Source of the DNA: Aldrovandia affinis
Taxonomy: Eukaryota; Chordata; Actinopteri; Notacanthiformes; Halosauridae
DNA length: 64,000 nt
Direction of reading: 5' to 3'
NCBI GenBank assembly: GCA_029706075.1
Contig: JAINUG010000047.1
Span: 4,337,830 to 4,401,829 of the forward strand
The position numbers were made by a program, and so were the translations under genes. Shown in pieces: positions 11,200 through 23,145 of the stretch (positions within the stretch are counted from its first letter, which is position 1; every line of letters starts with the position of its first letter). Below the pieces are notes generated by a model, which saw nothing but the letters and a program-made list of their open reading frames with translations, did not search any database and was not told where the DNA came from.

Positions 11200-13640
11200 T
11201 TTGACTCATGCACAGAACTTACATCAATTATCGACATATATACATGTAGACTTTCAAGGGTAGTTTTTAGCATTGGTTTGATTATGTTCCAAAATTAAAT
11301 GCTTTTAAATAGGAAAAAAGTTTCCATAGTAGGACAAGGCCAAGCCATATGTTTTCTTGAGACATATGTACAAACAACTCATAAATGGTTATAAAGCCTT
11401 TCAACTATTTTCTGTTCAGAAACCGTATTCTGTTTGGAATGATAGAGGTTATGGTTCTCTTAGTTTTTTTGAGTAACAGGTTTCAATGGTTCTTTCAGCT
11501 TTTAGTTTTCTTGAATAGCGAGTATGGTATTTCTTTTTAGATAGGTTTTTTCAGTCAAATGAACTCAGAGTGAACAGGGGTATGTGACATCAGTTATTCT
11601 CCTCTAGGCCACATTTGGTGTGTGCTGCTCATGAAATGATTCACAGCGCTTATTCACTGTGAATTCACAATTATGCCACATTCACTTTGAATGCCCTGCA
11701 TAAAATGTTTGTATTTTGATTAGAGCACTCCTCCCCAGAATTGGGACACTCTTTACGACTGTTTCTGTATTAAAAGAGCACTCCAACCAAAATCCATAAT
11801 TTCATGATGTACTACTCACTATATGTCGATCCATCCATCCACATGGCATTGTCGATACTTGCGTTTATATCCACTTCCCTGTGAACCATGAGCGTCCATG
11901 GGCACATCACTATACTATGCATGACTTTCTTATCCAGATGTGTGACACCGGATCCCTGCACACAGTAAGTTGATATCCTGGTTGGCTAGCTGTCACTACA
12001 GACTTATCCTCTTGTGATTTATTTTCATGAATAATCTCTCATGGTTGTTTGTAGATTTGTGCCAGGTTGTAAACACACAAACAAGTTCCATATATTTTCT
12101 GAGACAGCTGGAGGTTTTCCAGGGCACTGGACTTCCGTTAGTTGATGAATATTCATTTAAATTAATATGAAATCTAGAAATATTGCATTTTCTGCCATGT
12201 GTTACACAGCAGAGGTTAACTTTTAAGGCATGCAAATCCAGCTAAATGAGCTGAAGAGCCACAGTCACTCGTATAGCATTAATAGGGGCTATAAGATCTG
12301 GAATTAAAATGGGTAGTATTATAGTAAAGCAATAATTTAGGAATACAGCAAGCTGTCTCACTGTAGGCCATGCTCTGGTATGGGAGATATAAGTACTGTT
12401 GTGACTGAGTTGCACCTGAAGTCTAGGTGGTGATTATTATTAGTTTGTTTTAGCTTTGAACTCATTTTCCAGTGAGGCATCAATTCTCAAGAAGTTTGAA
12501 GTATTACATGAATTTAGGTGATGAATAATCAAATGTTCCTATATTTGTCACTTTCCTGCATCATGACTGCTATCGTTTGTCTGGGAAGATTTCGCCATCC
12601 ATAAATTTCACGTTCATTGATCTCATTGTGGCAGCAGAACTAACATACATTTCAAAATCTAACATTGTTCAGATCCTACCTTATTTATTTATTGAATACA
12701 TTACAATAGCATTGGCATCACAGAAACAGGATTGACATTTTCATGCAATAAGGAGACATTTTTCTCTCTTTGTAGTAGAATCTCCTCAGCCTTAATGAGG
12801 AAGAGCAGACAGGTGATTGGCTAATTAATTACTGCACACATTCTCTCATCAGCCCATCTGGAAAGGGCTAAAGACTCTGTCTGCCACTCCAACTGATTTA
12901 CAGGGGATCAATGCTCCTGTTAAGGTAAGTCCTTGCAAATGGGAGCACTGAGCTTGTCCTATTAGCATGCCACTGCAACTCTCAAAGTGAAAACCATTTC
13001 TCAACATCTAAATCTCAGGTCTCCTGGCATTAATAGTCCCCCACAAAAGCACACACAGGGAATGTGATTGGTGTGTGGGCTTAATACAATTCAGGGAGAG
13101 CAAGATTGACCTACATTAGATTAATCTAATCCCATTCCCAGGCAGATTGCCATTTACTGCTTGGATATGCCGAAGCAATATCTGTCAAACTGGCAAGATT
13201 GTTTTTTTTTGAAGGAGCAGTCAATATTTCATATAAGAGACATTTACTTTTGGGAGGAATCCATTCATTTCAAAAGCATCAAAGGAATTCAAATCATGTG
13301 CGGCAGAAGTAAAACAGGTTTTCTGAAATTGTACCTGAGATTTAATGTTTTTTGGGTGGAATATTACTGCTGTAACAAGACAGTAACATAAACAAGACAA
13401 GGTACTCAATGTAAGCAGACTTGCTTGACATTTCTTGAAATTCTTAAATCTAGATTCTTTATTTGTAAAGGTTCAGTTGGCAAGATTTCTATGTTAAGAA
13501 GATTGTCTCTATTAAATTTGCAAGATTGCTTGCTTGTAAAGCTTGTTAAGTCACACATTCAATTAATTTACTGGGTGGTTGACTGTTAAATTTGTTTTAT
13601 AGATGTATGCGGATCGTAAAAGATGCTTGCTTCACAATTT
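11200..13640. other. Intergenic; candidate regulatory DNA at 12560-13160
   Basis: No gene is visible. At 12820-13130 the sequence contains homeodomain-type sites (TAATTAATTA near 12822) and the palindrome ATTAGATTAATCTAAT near 13116, which embeds TAATCC-like sites of the OTX type. This is suggestive of an enhancer but unproven. Confidence 0.4.
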
Positions 13641-13641
13641 T

Positions 13642-13989
13642 TTAGTTAAGAACATAAGAATACATAATGATGAGAACGGGCCGTTCGGCCCATCTAGGCT
13701 CATCATGTCCTAATATAAAGAGTACTAGATCTAGTACTACATCTAGCCTGGACTTGAATAGCCCAAGCGTTTCTGCCTCTACTACCTGACCTGGCAAGCT
13801 GTTCCAGGCATTGACAACTCTCTGTGTAAAGAAAAACTTCCTAATATCTGTGCGGAATTTGCCTTTAACTAATTTCCACCTGTGGCCTCTTGTTCTGCTG
13901 ACCCCATTATATAACATTAATATAACCTCCTTTGTTTTATACTCAATACTTTTTGCTATGTATCCCAGCATCCTGTTGGCTTTTTTCAC
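13642..13989 (-). pseudogene. CR1 ORF2 C-terminal region
   Basis: The open frame contains RTRGHRWKLVKGKFRTDIRK and FTQRVVNAWNSLPGQVVEAE, the conserved end of CR1/L2-type ORF2 proteins. It is out of frame with the polymerase block upstream. Tail sequence follows directly. Confidence 0.8.
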
Positions 13990-14029
13990 TGCTGTAGCAC
14001 ACTGCTTTGATGCAGATCAACTACAATTC

Positions 14030-15053
14030 CTAAGTTCTTTTCAAATTACTAACACCTACTAACTTTTCTCCTCCCATAAAATACTCCTGTCTAATGTTTT
14101 TATTTCCCACATGCATAACTTTACATTTAGCAATATTGAACGTCATCTGCCATGTGTCTGCCCATTTTTGGATTTTGTTTAAATCATCTTGGATTACTTT
14201 AGTCAATTCCAAACTGTTTGCCAAACCCCCAAGTTTAGTATCATCTGCAAATGTAACTATCATTTATGTAAATAAGGAAGAGCAGAGTTCCCAGCACCGA
14301 TCCCTGCGGGACACCACTGCCCACAGCACCGAGGTCAGATTCGGCCCCACTTACTGTTACTCTTTGTATTCGCCCTTGCAGCCAGTTATGAACCCACTGT
14401 GAAACTACTCCTGCAATTCCTACTGAATTCATTTTAGCAATGAGCCTCTCATGTGGTACCTTGTCAAATGCTTTCTGAATGTCCAAATATATAATATCAT
14501 AAGCCTGGTTCAGGTCAACACACTTTGTAGCCTCTTCGAAAAAGTCCAGGAGGTTTATTAGGCATGACCTCCCTTTGAGAAATCCATGTTGGCTCTCCCT
14601 TAAAATACTATTATTTTTCAAGAATGATTCCAACTTATCCCTAAAAATACATTCCAGCATTTGTCATGCGATGAAAGTTAAACTGACAGGCCTATAGTTC
14701 CCTGGGTCAGTACGGTCCCCCTTCTTATATATTGGAATTATACTACCCTGCTTCCAGTCATCTGGTATTTCTCCAGTGATTATGGATTGAATGAAAATAT
14801 CTGTCAATGGTTTATATATAATTTCCCCAAGTTATTTGAGTACTCTGGGATATATGCCATCCGGGCCTGCTGCCTTATTTGTCTTAAGTTTTTGTAGTTT
14901 TTGTAGTACTTCTACATCCCTTATTTCAAAGTCCTCCAAAACATTCTGTACCTTGTCTATACATTTAGGCATATTTATAACCTCTTCTCTAGTAAAGCTC
15001 TCAACAAAGTAACTGTTTAGTGTGTTTGCAATATCCTTATTATTATAAACCAA
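14030..15053 (-). pseudogene. CR1 ORF2 reverse transcriptase domain, broken
   Basis: Three frames together show the polymerase motifs: LQKLKTNKAAGPDGIYPRVL (14832-15053), SQHGFLKGRSC, YLDIQKAFDKVPHE with the first catalytic Asp, and GVPQGSVLGTLLF (14241-14660), then FADDTKL with the catalytic DD pair (14030-14263). At least two frame changes separate them. The C-terminal block with RKFFFTQRVVNAWNSLP lies at 13642-13989. It cannot make a working enzyme. Confidence 0.85.
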
Positions 15054-15215
15054 AGTTCCTTCCTTATTCTTAATGCACTCAAAACCTCATCCTTAACTTT
15101 CCTTTTTCTACCACAATATTGAAAAAACTTCTTAGGATTACTTTTTGCATCTTGGGAAATTTTTATTTCAAAACGCCTTTTAGCTGATCTTATTTCCTTT
15201 TTAGCCCTAGCCCGC

Positions 15216-15775
15216 TGTCACACGCCACGTGACAAACCCCGGACGGGAACAGAATAGCCAGGAGACACGGAGTGGAGTTTGTCAGTCTACGGACCGGATT
15301 TTATTTATTCGTTTTTCTGTCTCTCCCCCCAGACATGGGGAGAGACAGTGGGAGTAGCAGGTTAACATATAACAAAGACCAACACAAACACAGACACAAA
15401 ATCTTCACCCTACTCGCCGCGAAGCTTTCGGGTAAAAACAACAAACGAAAATAACAAGTTAAAATAACCAAACTTACGGGACACCGCGCCTCTTCCTCCT
15501 GAGTTCCCCTGGAACCTTCTCAGGCACACACATCTCCAGTGACCTTTCAAGTGCTTCCCACCCATTCATACTGAGACACTCTAACTTTTCAGTTCGAGTT
15601 CTCTTACTCATTCATCCAGAGACACTCGCCACTCCCCACAGTGAGAGTTCTGGCAATCAGCCCCAAGACACCTCCACTTTTCCAGTGAGTTCTTGGGCTG
15701 TTGCTCAGACAAACTCCACTCCGTGTCTTCTGGCTGTTCTGTTCCCGTCCGGGGTTTGTCACGTGGCGTGTGACA
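15216..15775. mobile_element. 560-bp inverted-repeat element (MITE-like) inserted in CR1
   Basis: The ends are near-perfect inverted repeats of about 68 bp starting TGTCACACGCCACGTGAC, with two mismatches. The element is flanked by the 5-bp duplication CCCGC (15211-15215 and 15776-15780). Removing it restores the CR1 linker between endonuclease and polymerase. It codes for nothing recognisable. TGT...ACA ends with a 5-bp duplication do not fit Tc1, hAT (8 bp) or Harbinger (3 bp). A Ginger-like or other rare superfamily is possible. Confidence 0.85.
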
Positions 15776-16036
15776 CCCGCATATTACAATAATCTAACTT
15801 GTTTCTGTCTTAGTTATCCTTTTTATATAATCTGTACAGTCGCTTCTTTTGCCTCAAAATCTCCCGTAAAGATTTAGTCATCCACTTTGGAGACTGTTTT
15901 TTCATCCTATTTTTCCTTACTTTTGGGATGAATTTACACTGTACATCTACAATAACCCTTTTGAATATAGTCCATATTTCATTCACAGTTCTGCAATCTA
16001 GAAGTTTTACCCAATGTATATTACTTAAATTCTCTC

Positions 16037-16819
16037 TCATTTTATTAAAGTCAGCTCGTCTAAAATTAAAAATGTGAGAGTTAGAGGAGGCTGTCTTAAC
16101 TTGCCAAAAATATCAAAAATAACTGCACTGTGGTCACTTGCTCCTATTGGTTCTCCTACCTCTGTGCTGCAAATTCTATCAGGATTGTTACACAAAACCA
16201 GATCCAGTATTGATTTCCCTCTTGTAGGCTGAGTAACAGACTGTACCAAAAAGCAGTCATTGACCATATCTAAAAACTCCTCTTCACATTTGCCCTGACC
16301 TGTCACTATCTCCCAATTAATAGAGGGGTAATTGAAGTCGCCCATTATTATCATCTCTCCTTCAGCACAGATTTGTTTTATGTTACCAAAGAGCGTACTA
16401 TTTATGTTACTGTCTGAAGCTGGAGGTCTATAGCATACTCCTATATTAAGGCCCTTCTCACGATCTCCCAATAATCTAATCCAGATGTCCTCACAAGAAA
16501 CAAATGAGTTTATTCCAGGAATTTCCTGCACATTAAGATTGTCTTTCACATAAAGGGCCACTCCCCCTCCTCTTTTATTAGTTCTATCCTTCCTAAACAA
16601 TTTGTACCCCTCTACATTATATTCCTCCCCATTCGCTGCGCCAAGCCATGTCTCAGTAATCCCAACAATGTCATAACCCCCATTCAACATGACAGCCTCC
16701 AGTTCCAAAAAAATATTTTTTATGCTTCTCGCATTTAAACACATGAGCTTCAGAGCCTTACTCACACTTACATTGTCCTTCCCCTCCACACCTGAGTGTG
16801 CCGAACCACCTCTATTCAC
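16037..16819 (-). pseudogene. CR1 ORF2 endonuclease domain
   Basis: About 260 open residues carry the APE-type endonuclease: LMCLNARSIKN (residues about 25-36), ITETWL with the catalytic Glu, KRGGGVALYV, MGDFN with the metal-binding Asp/Asn, LDLVL and the closing SDHSAV histidine. All core motifs are intact in one frame. In this clade the enzyme nicks the target DNA to prime reverse transcription. The frame continues broken into the linker at 15810-16040, which is then cut by the inserted element at 15216-15775. Confidence 0.85.
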
Positions 16820-16912
16820 ATTATGATCTAAAAAATCTTTATTAATGATATCCTACTACTATAATACTATAATACTACTACTACTAATTTCCCTCCCTGC
16901 CCCCCCCAGTCC

Positions 16913-17170
16913 CTAGTTTAAATATTCCTCCGCTACCCTAAGCATATGCTGGCCCAATGCATCTGTACCCCTCCGGTTCAAGTGTAACCCGTCCCACTTG
17001 TACAGGTCACCCCTGTTCCAAAAGGAGTCCCAGTGCCCCATAAACCTGTACCCCTCTTTCCTGCACCAGGTTTGTAGCCTGTAAAAATGTAGCCACGTGT
17101 TAAATCTCCATATAAAATTCTGCTTGCCTTTGCTAGCACATGGTACTGGCAGAATTCCAGAGAAGACCAC
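16913..17170 (-). pseudogene. CR1 ORF1 C-terminal part, esterase-like
   Basis: The frame holds WDSFWNRGDLYKWDGLHLNRR, where DGLHLN matches the Asp-x-x-His end of the SGNH/GDSL esterase fold carried by ORF1 of CR1 and L2 LINEs. Only about 85 residues remain before the 5' truncation, so the Ser and Gly/Asn blocks are lost. In the family the protein binds RNA and may act on lipids; here it is a fragment. Confidence 0.7.
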
Positions 17171-17260
17171 CGTGGAGGTTCTGCCCCTTAACTTTGTTCC
17201 TAATTCTATAAATGTGTCCTGCAGAACCTCAAACCTACCCTTACCCTTACCTAGTTGACC

Positions 17261-19086
17261 ATTTGATGTGGTTCACGAGTAAAGCTAATATCTAATCTGG
17301 AGCAACAAATTAGATCCTGAGTAAATACAGTCTTTTGCTTGTGGACCAAGAAGCTGACCTGGCGGAATCATATAAAAAGCCAATGAAAGGACCAAGGGGC
17401 TGAATTAATGGGATCTATAAAATGGGATCTTAAGTGCTTAAATCTCTCAGGTTTGAACACACACACATCAGCTCCTCTCTACACCCAGCACCCCTTAACA
17501 GTATCTTAACAACCTTATGATGAAATAGACTCAACAAGACTACGAAATTCAACATTAACACTGACACTAACACAGAACCACTGCTGTGCTGAAAGCAACA
17601 CTAATACACAACATTCGGGCACTGTTCCATTGACAAAACAGTAAAACTCACAGCTTGGGGGTTCTCAGGAAGAGGAGAGGAAACCTAAGGCAATGTATTG
17701 AAGAATAAGCAACATGAACAGTAATCTATTGCATCATAACTGGGGTGGAGGCAACTCATATATCAATATAAAAAATGTAGAGGCTCCTTACGTCTCACAA
17801 TTTATTCTTTGTGTCTTCATTGAAAGGCTATGATAAAGTATATATTTAAAAATATGTTGACTTGTTACTATATTTTTGTGCCTCAGCAATCTACAACAGG
17901 GCCATTAAGTGCATGAATAATTGTGATTATTAACATTTGGTTGATGCCATTTGCTGATCATAAACATTATATTATGATGTACGATGTATTATGATGTGGA
18001 GATAATGCACTTAACCTTAGGGGAAAGGGTCATCATCTCTTAAAAACTTGGCATCATTTTATAATAGCCTTAATGTTTAAATTTAGCTAGACTACCAAGG
18101 TAATCATGAAAGGAATCAAAGTATTTTGAAAGATTCTTTCAGCCACTTAGATTAAACCAAATCTGTCACATTTTACAGATGGAAAATACTCCAAAAAACT
18201 AAGTACATTAAGCTGTAAAAGCAAAAATGTGCCAAATGTTTCACACTAAATCAAATAATCAAAGATCAAAGATCCTTAATTCTCATACCAGAATAGAGGA
18301 GATACCATATTTTAGTTTTAAAATAATACATAATTAATTATATGTAAATATTCTAAAAATGTTTGTCTTCAAGTATGAAAATATACCTGATATTAAACAG
18401 ACCTGAGAGATCTAAAAACAAGGTTTGTGATGACTGACCCCACTTGAATTGATTATACTATGCACTATGGCAGTTTGCTTTGCTTTGAAGTAAACCTGTC
18501 CCATACATATCCAAAGATTCCTATCTGCTGTGCTTTCTCTTGACAGAATTGTGTTGTCATTGGCCAGACCCCGAAGTCAAATCGTTTTTTCTGTTAGCAC
18601 AGCAAAAATATTGACTCACTCCACAAAGTGAATGACATCATCAATGCTGACTCATTGTTGTGGTCTGTGTCAGTACAGGCTTCATTCAGATGACTGCAAG
18701 GGAGATGGGCCCCACTAAAACACAAATCTCTCCTGAGAAGCACTATATTTATGACACAGTCAACTCTAAAAGGGGATGGGAGTGAGGTAACTCCCGATAC
18801 ATTAGCACAGCCTCATTACCCTTGAAAACATGCCATGACTTGATGAACCTGCCAAGAATCATGCACTCTAAAACCAGAGCAGGGCAAAAGTTAGTCTGAA
18901 GCTAATTCCATTTGGGACTGGACTATGAAGTATATTGACCGTGCATTGATTTGCACATCAGAAAGTGCAGTCCTTATGGGGTGTAATGATAATAATATAG
19001 GCATGCATGATAGCATTTTAAATAATGACATAAGGCATCATGTTGTTGATGATTTTTATTGTTTAGATCTTGCATTATAATGTATA
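17261..19086. other. Intergenic; possible conserved non-coding DNA at 18540-18900
   Basis: No gene or clear repeat. The section 18540-18900 is less AT-rich with no open frames or repeat signs, so it is a candidate for alignment. Confidence 0.4.
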
Positions 19087-19228
19087 CCATTTAGCAGACG
19101 CTTTTATCCAAAGCAACTTACAGTCGTGAATGCATACATTTTTCAGTATATGTGGTCCCAGTGGGAATTGAATCCACAACCTAAGCGTTGCCAACACCAT
19201 GCTCTACCAACTGAGCCACACAGAACCA
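19087..19228 (-). mobile_element. Short SINE, tRNA head plus L2-type tail
   Basis: Read on the minus strand the unit starts at TGGTTCTGTG, has A box TGGCTCAGTTGGTAGAGC and B box GGTTGTGGATTCAATTCC, and ends with TTGCTTTGGATAAAAGCG and TCTGCTAAATGG. The tail matches the GGATA-loop stem at the 3' end of fish L2 LINEs such as eel UnaL2, which lets L2 enzymes copy SINEs. Whole unit about 142 bp, an unusually compact SINE. Confidence 0.85.
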
Positions 19229-20758
19229 CATCTGTGGGCAAGCAGAATTTGGGTTCCTTGAAAACCTATTTAAAAATATTGTCTGTCTTATCATTTTCAC
19301 TTCCAGAACTGTAATTGGCTATGTGTTGTGCTCCTGAAATATAAGACATCATACAATTTTAATTATTTTGCTGCTTATGCTTATTTGTTAAAATGTTGAT
19401 GTAGCTGACACTAGTTTGGTACTAGGCATAAAAAATGTAAAACTTATTGGCTCATATAAAAGCAGAATCATTACAATCATTACACTGTACATTTCTATCC
19501 TAGACAGGCATGCTATATTTCACAAAAGCCAGCTAACCCTAATAACATGCAAGGTAGCCAGTGAGTGCCAATGAATGTGCAAATTAAGAACCCATTCAGC
19601 TCCAAGCGAAACACAAACATTGAACCCACATCACCTCCGGGAAAATTATTCTTTTAGAAGGGTTTGCTAGTTTGTAATTTGAACAAACAGCATAATGCCC
19701 ATTGGGAAGCATCAACAAATAAATTGCATAAATCATAATTTGTTTAAAAACAAAGGTTGTTTACTTTCTAATTAGACATGCTGCTTATACTTTTTTCTTT
19801 AAACTTGGGCTGTGGAGCCCAGAAAATTCCTGCTCGGGGGTCCCGTCACCCGCTTGCTGTCTCAGCATTTTTGTGTCATTGCCACGTGACTTGGATTCAC
19901 AGCTGAAATAGCAGTGAGGAGCTGGGTGTGGCATTTATGGTCTGTCTCCAAACAACACAGTGAGACTGGGAAGTAACAGCAGGTTAGCCCTATCCCATTC
20001 CATGAAAATCACTACCCAGACCATTTACAAATCCTCTGTCATTTGAATGACTACTCTACACTGTGTGAAACATACTGTGTTGACAAAACAAGCAAAGCTG
20101 AGTAAATAATGGTCCTTTATACAGACCAGGCGACCACTGTGATAGGGGTAGAAGCACCACATCTTTCCAGGAGGAAGTCTGTAATCCCTGGACAACCAGC
20201 AATTTTATATGATTTATTTTACCTTTGTTTAAATAGGTAACTTATTGAGAAAACATTCTCTTTTTCAATAACGGGCCAAGTAAACAGGACAAGTGACTTA
20301 TAGGTAGCAAACTTTATATGGAGGTTGTTTGACTGCAAGCAAAGGGTTAACATCTTCAAATTAAACTGGAAAACGATATGAGAAAAAAAAGACAGCTTGT
20401 CGCAAAATCCTTGAAGAATAAGAGCCAGTGACAAATACTAATGAGAGTATTAGACAGACTTGACTGCCTCTGTAGCTTAAGCTGAAGGTATTAACTGCTC
20501 TGTTTATTGTACTGCTCACTGGCCCCCCTGTCTACAAAGGCCAGACAGTCTAAATATTCACTGAGCTTTTCGGTAACGTGAGTGTGCACTTGCTTTCCAA
20601 CACCACACTGACCTTTTCAAATGTAGAAAAGCAGAAAATCATTTACTGATCTTGTGTGCTAGTGTGTGCATTATTATTAATTTCAATGATTGCAAATGTG
20701 CACAGTGATAAGAAAATAACATCATTCCTCTCCTGCTGAAATACACAATGCCAGTTCC
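19229..20758. other. Intergenic; possible conserved non-coding DNA at 19790-20040
   Basis: No gene is visible. The GC-richer part at 19790-20040 lacks repeat signs. The 71-residue frame at 20219-20434 shows no domain. Confidence 0.4.
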
Positions 20759-20808
20759 CAGTGGTGGGCCGTCAGGGCCTGCAAGGCCTTCTCTGCTGGC
20801 CTAAAAAA

Positions 20809-21334
20809 TATCTGAATCACAGACTGATGTTAATTATATTTTGTCCATGAATACTTATTAAATAATTCCAAATGGTCTGTTCGCTTCCTTTCATAGCTGT
20901 TCCCCTGGTTGCGCTGCATCCAGACGTGTATTTTCATATTAAAGCATTTAACCAATCACATTTCAGCCATCATTTGTTGCCAGGGTCAAATAAATCTGCC
21001 TGGAGGCCTTCACAATCAGTTCTGCAGGCCCTGTAGCATAAAATAAGTGTTGATCAAACTGTTGCTTCAACCAATCAGATTTTGAGTTGGGGACACGAAG
21101 GCCTTCTAGAAGGCCTAGGTAACGTCAGCGTATTCACACCCTTTTTTGATTGGATAGTCAGAGAGTGTCTGACTATGATGTAATGTGATTGGTTAAATGC
21201 TTTAATATGAAAATACACGTCTGATGCAGCGCAACCAGGGGAACAGCTATGAAAGGAAGCGAACAGACCATTTGGAATTATTTAATAAGTATTCATGGAC
21301 AAAATATAATTAACATCAGTCTGTGATTCAGACA
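20809..21334. repeat. 150-bp inverted repeat inside the hAT relic
   Basis: The arm 20809-20961 is the near-perfect reverse complement of 21183-21334, separated by a 220-bp loop. The loop also holds the palindrome AAGGCCTTCTAGAAGGCCT near 21102. A transcript crossing it would fold into a long hairpin. Confidence 0.85.
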
Positions 21335-21535
21335 TTTGAGCGGACATTTTCAGCCCTAAAGCGAATTAAAACTTATGCCAGAAATACGACAGGGCAGGCT
21401 CGACTTTCAGCATTAGCTTTGATGGCGATAGAAAAGGACTTCTTGATGGAACTGAAACACATGGATAATCTGTACGACAGAGTAATTGAACTCTTTTTGA
21501 GGAAAGAAAGGAGGATGGATTTTGTGTACAAATAA
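21323..21535 (+). pseudogene. hAT transposase C-terminal dimerisation domain
   Basis: The 70 residues include TFERTFSALKRIKTYARNTT, ARLSALALMAIEKDF and the end RRMDFVYK followed by a stop. This is the hATC dimerisation region, close in style to ZMYM1/ZMYM6-like and KRAB-less hAT proteins of fish. The catalytic domain and zinc finger are missing, replaced by the fold-back sequence just upstream. It is a remnant and not a complete gene. Confidence 0.8.
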
Positions 21536-21716
21536 TAAGGATTTTTGGTGAGTAAAATGTTGCTATTTTCCTAAATAATATTGCAATTTTATGAGGTTAT
21601 TATTATTGATGCTTTTTTATGTGTGTCGCAGCTGTAGCACCCCGGGTTTGTTTCTTCAGTAAAGGCATTTATTCTGGATACACGAGTTATCTATCTGCGA
21701 TGCAACGGCAACGGGT

Positions 21717-22095
21717 GCCTGTTCGGTTTGTTTTTGCACTTTGTTTATTTATCTTTCTTCAGTCATGTTTCATGAGAGGGAATGACAGCAATAGAGATGA
21801 GAGAGAATGACAGCGATAGTTAGAAGCGTGAGATAATTAGTGATTAGTAGTGTTAGTAACTTAATCTAAATCCCTAATGTTAGTAGATTAGTTGGTTAGT
21901 ACTATATACATCTAACTAATATATACAAAGTGTAATTAGAAAGTAAGAAGGAAGTCAAACGAGATTAGAAACGAAGACGGAAAAACCGAAACAGAATTTC
22001 CCGAAGTGCATGACAGAACGAGAATGAAACATGACTGAAGAAAGATAAATAAACAAAGTGCAAAAACAAACAAACAGACACTCAAAACATAACAA
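21717..22095. repeat. LTR A-family fragment in inverted arrangement
   Basis: 21717-21776 matches the start of LTR A (near 895-960) on the plus strand, and the rest to 22095 matches LTR A on the minus strand, so 21718-21775 and 22022-22085 form a second inverted repeat of about 60 bp. This copy lacks the LTR B insertion. It is a fossil fragment. Confidence 0.75.
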
Positions 22096-22195
22096 TAAGA
22101 TGGCTTTTATAGCCATAAAATAGTTATTGAGGGGTGGATTGATTCAGACGGAGCACTACTGAAGGCCTAGGTGTGAAATGCACGGCCCGCCACTG

Positions 22196-22645
22196 GGTTC
22201 CCTGACATACCATATCTACATCTTTCTCAGAATGGGAACTGTAATACGTTTACAGTTTTGTGATACATCTTATCATACAGAGGGTAACATGTTTTGGGTA
22301 TTTGGTGTTTTGGCTAAACTATGTGACATGATGTACTAAAATGCTACTGCATGATACTGTATTATAGATGACCTGGTTCGCAAAAAATCCGGTGTTGAAT
22401 ACCAATCATGTTTTGTCCTGCGTACCTCCATGCTATTTCCATCTTGATATCTACCTCTTTTGAACAATGGCCATTCAGTTAACTGTTTGCAGGAGGGTCA
22501 GCTCTATCATTATGAAGCTAATGGAATAGCATTAGATGCAAATTCAGATTTCAAGAATTTTTACTTGAATGGGACTTGAAGCTGTGGACAGATAATTCCT
22601 TGATGCAGGGTAGTGGAGAAATTCTGTCATAATTCAGGTTCATAC
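22196..22645. other. Intergenic, no gene seen
   Basis: Short unique-looking flank between the hAT relic and the retrovirus. The host duplication ATAC (22642-22645) ends it. Confidence 0.6.
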
Positions 22646-23130
22646 TGTTAGGTCGTGTATCAAAGGAGGCGTTGAGGAGGCAAATACTAAGACCAATAAT
22701 TCTTAACTCAGAATTTATTAGAGACAAGTAGAAAGTAACAGGAATCAAAAGCGAACTACACAAATCTCTCAATTCATTTGTCCAGCTGTCTTCCGGGAGC
22801 GCTTCTCCCGGGCCGTCTTGAAACTTTTTCCTTAAGGTAACATCAGGTCTTTGCTGATTGGCTGACGTTTTCCCAGGTCCTCCAATCGGCAAGCCACTTA
22901 CGTCAGCGTGTCTTCCTATCGGTTCAGACTGTCCAATTAGCAACATCATCTCTTTGAAGACAAAGAACGCTGTCTTTGGTCTTATCAAAATGTTGTGAGA
23001 ACTGGAGAGGAATTCAGCCTTATCTAGAACAGATTAATAACAACACAGAATCCACTTTCTGCGAATTAATGAGCTCTGCACATTCATTCACAGTTAGGTC
23101 AGAATAAAAACGTACTAATAAATTCCCACA
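22646..23130 (-). repeat. 3' LTR of the endogenous retrovirus
   Basis: On the minus strand it begins TGTGGGAATT and ends CCTAACA. It carries an AATAAA signal near 22718. It is 485 bp long and about 99% like the partner at 37025-37508. Confidence 0.9.
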
Positions 23131-23145
23131 ATTCCCTCCTTTGCT
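23131..23145 (-). promoter_or_regulatory. Polypurine tract
   Basis: On the minus strand AGCAAAGGAGGGAAT directly abuts the start of the 3' LTR, the expected place and make-up of the primer for plus-strand synthesis. Confidence 0.85.

Larger units (their letters stand above)
13644..17260 (-). mobile_element. CR1-clade LINE, nearly complete, 5' truncated
   Basis: Read on the minus strand the element holds the end of an ORF1 with an esterase motif, an APE endonuclease, a reverse transcriptase and the CR1-type C-terminus, and ends in ATTCTTATGTTCTTA at 13644, the short repeat tail typical of CR1. The 5' end falls inside ORF1 near 17260, the common 5' truncation of LINEs. The reading frame is broken several times and a 560-bp inverted-repeat element sits at 15216-15775. 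It is dead but unusually complete. Confidence 0.85.
20759..22195 (+). mobile_element. hAT-superfamily transposon relic with fold-back interior
   Basis: The left end CAGTGGTGGGCCGT and the right end ACGGCCCGCCACTG are terminal inverted repeats of hAT type. Flanks (AGTTCC on the left, GGTTCC on the right) look like a worn 8-bp target duplication. Inside are the last 70 codons of a hAT transposase, a 150-bp inverted repeat, and a fragment of the LTR A family. It is internally deleted and rearranged. Confidence 0.75.
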
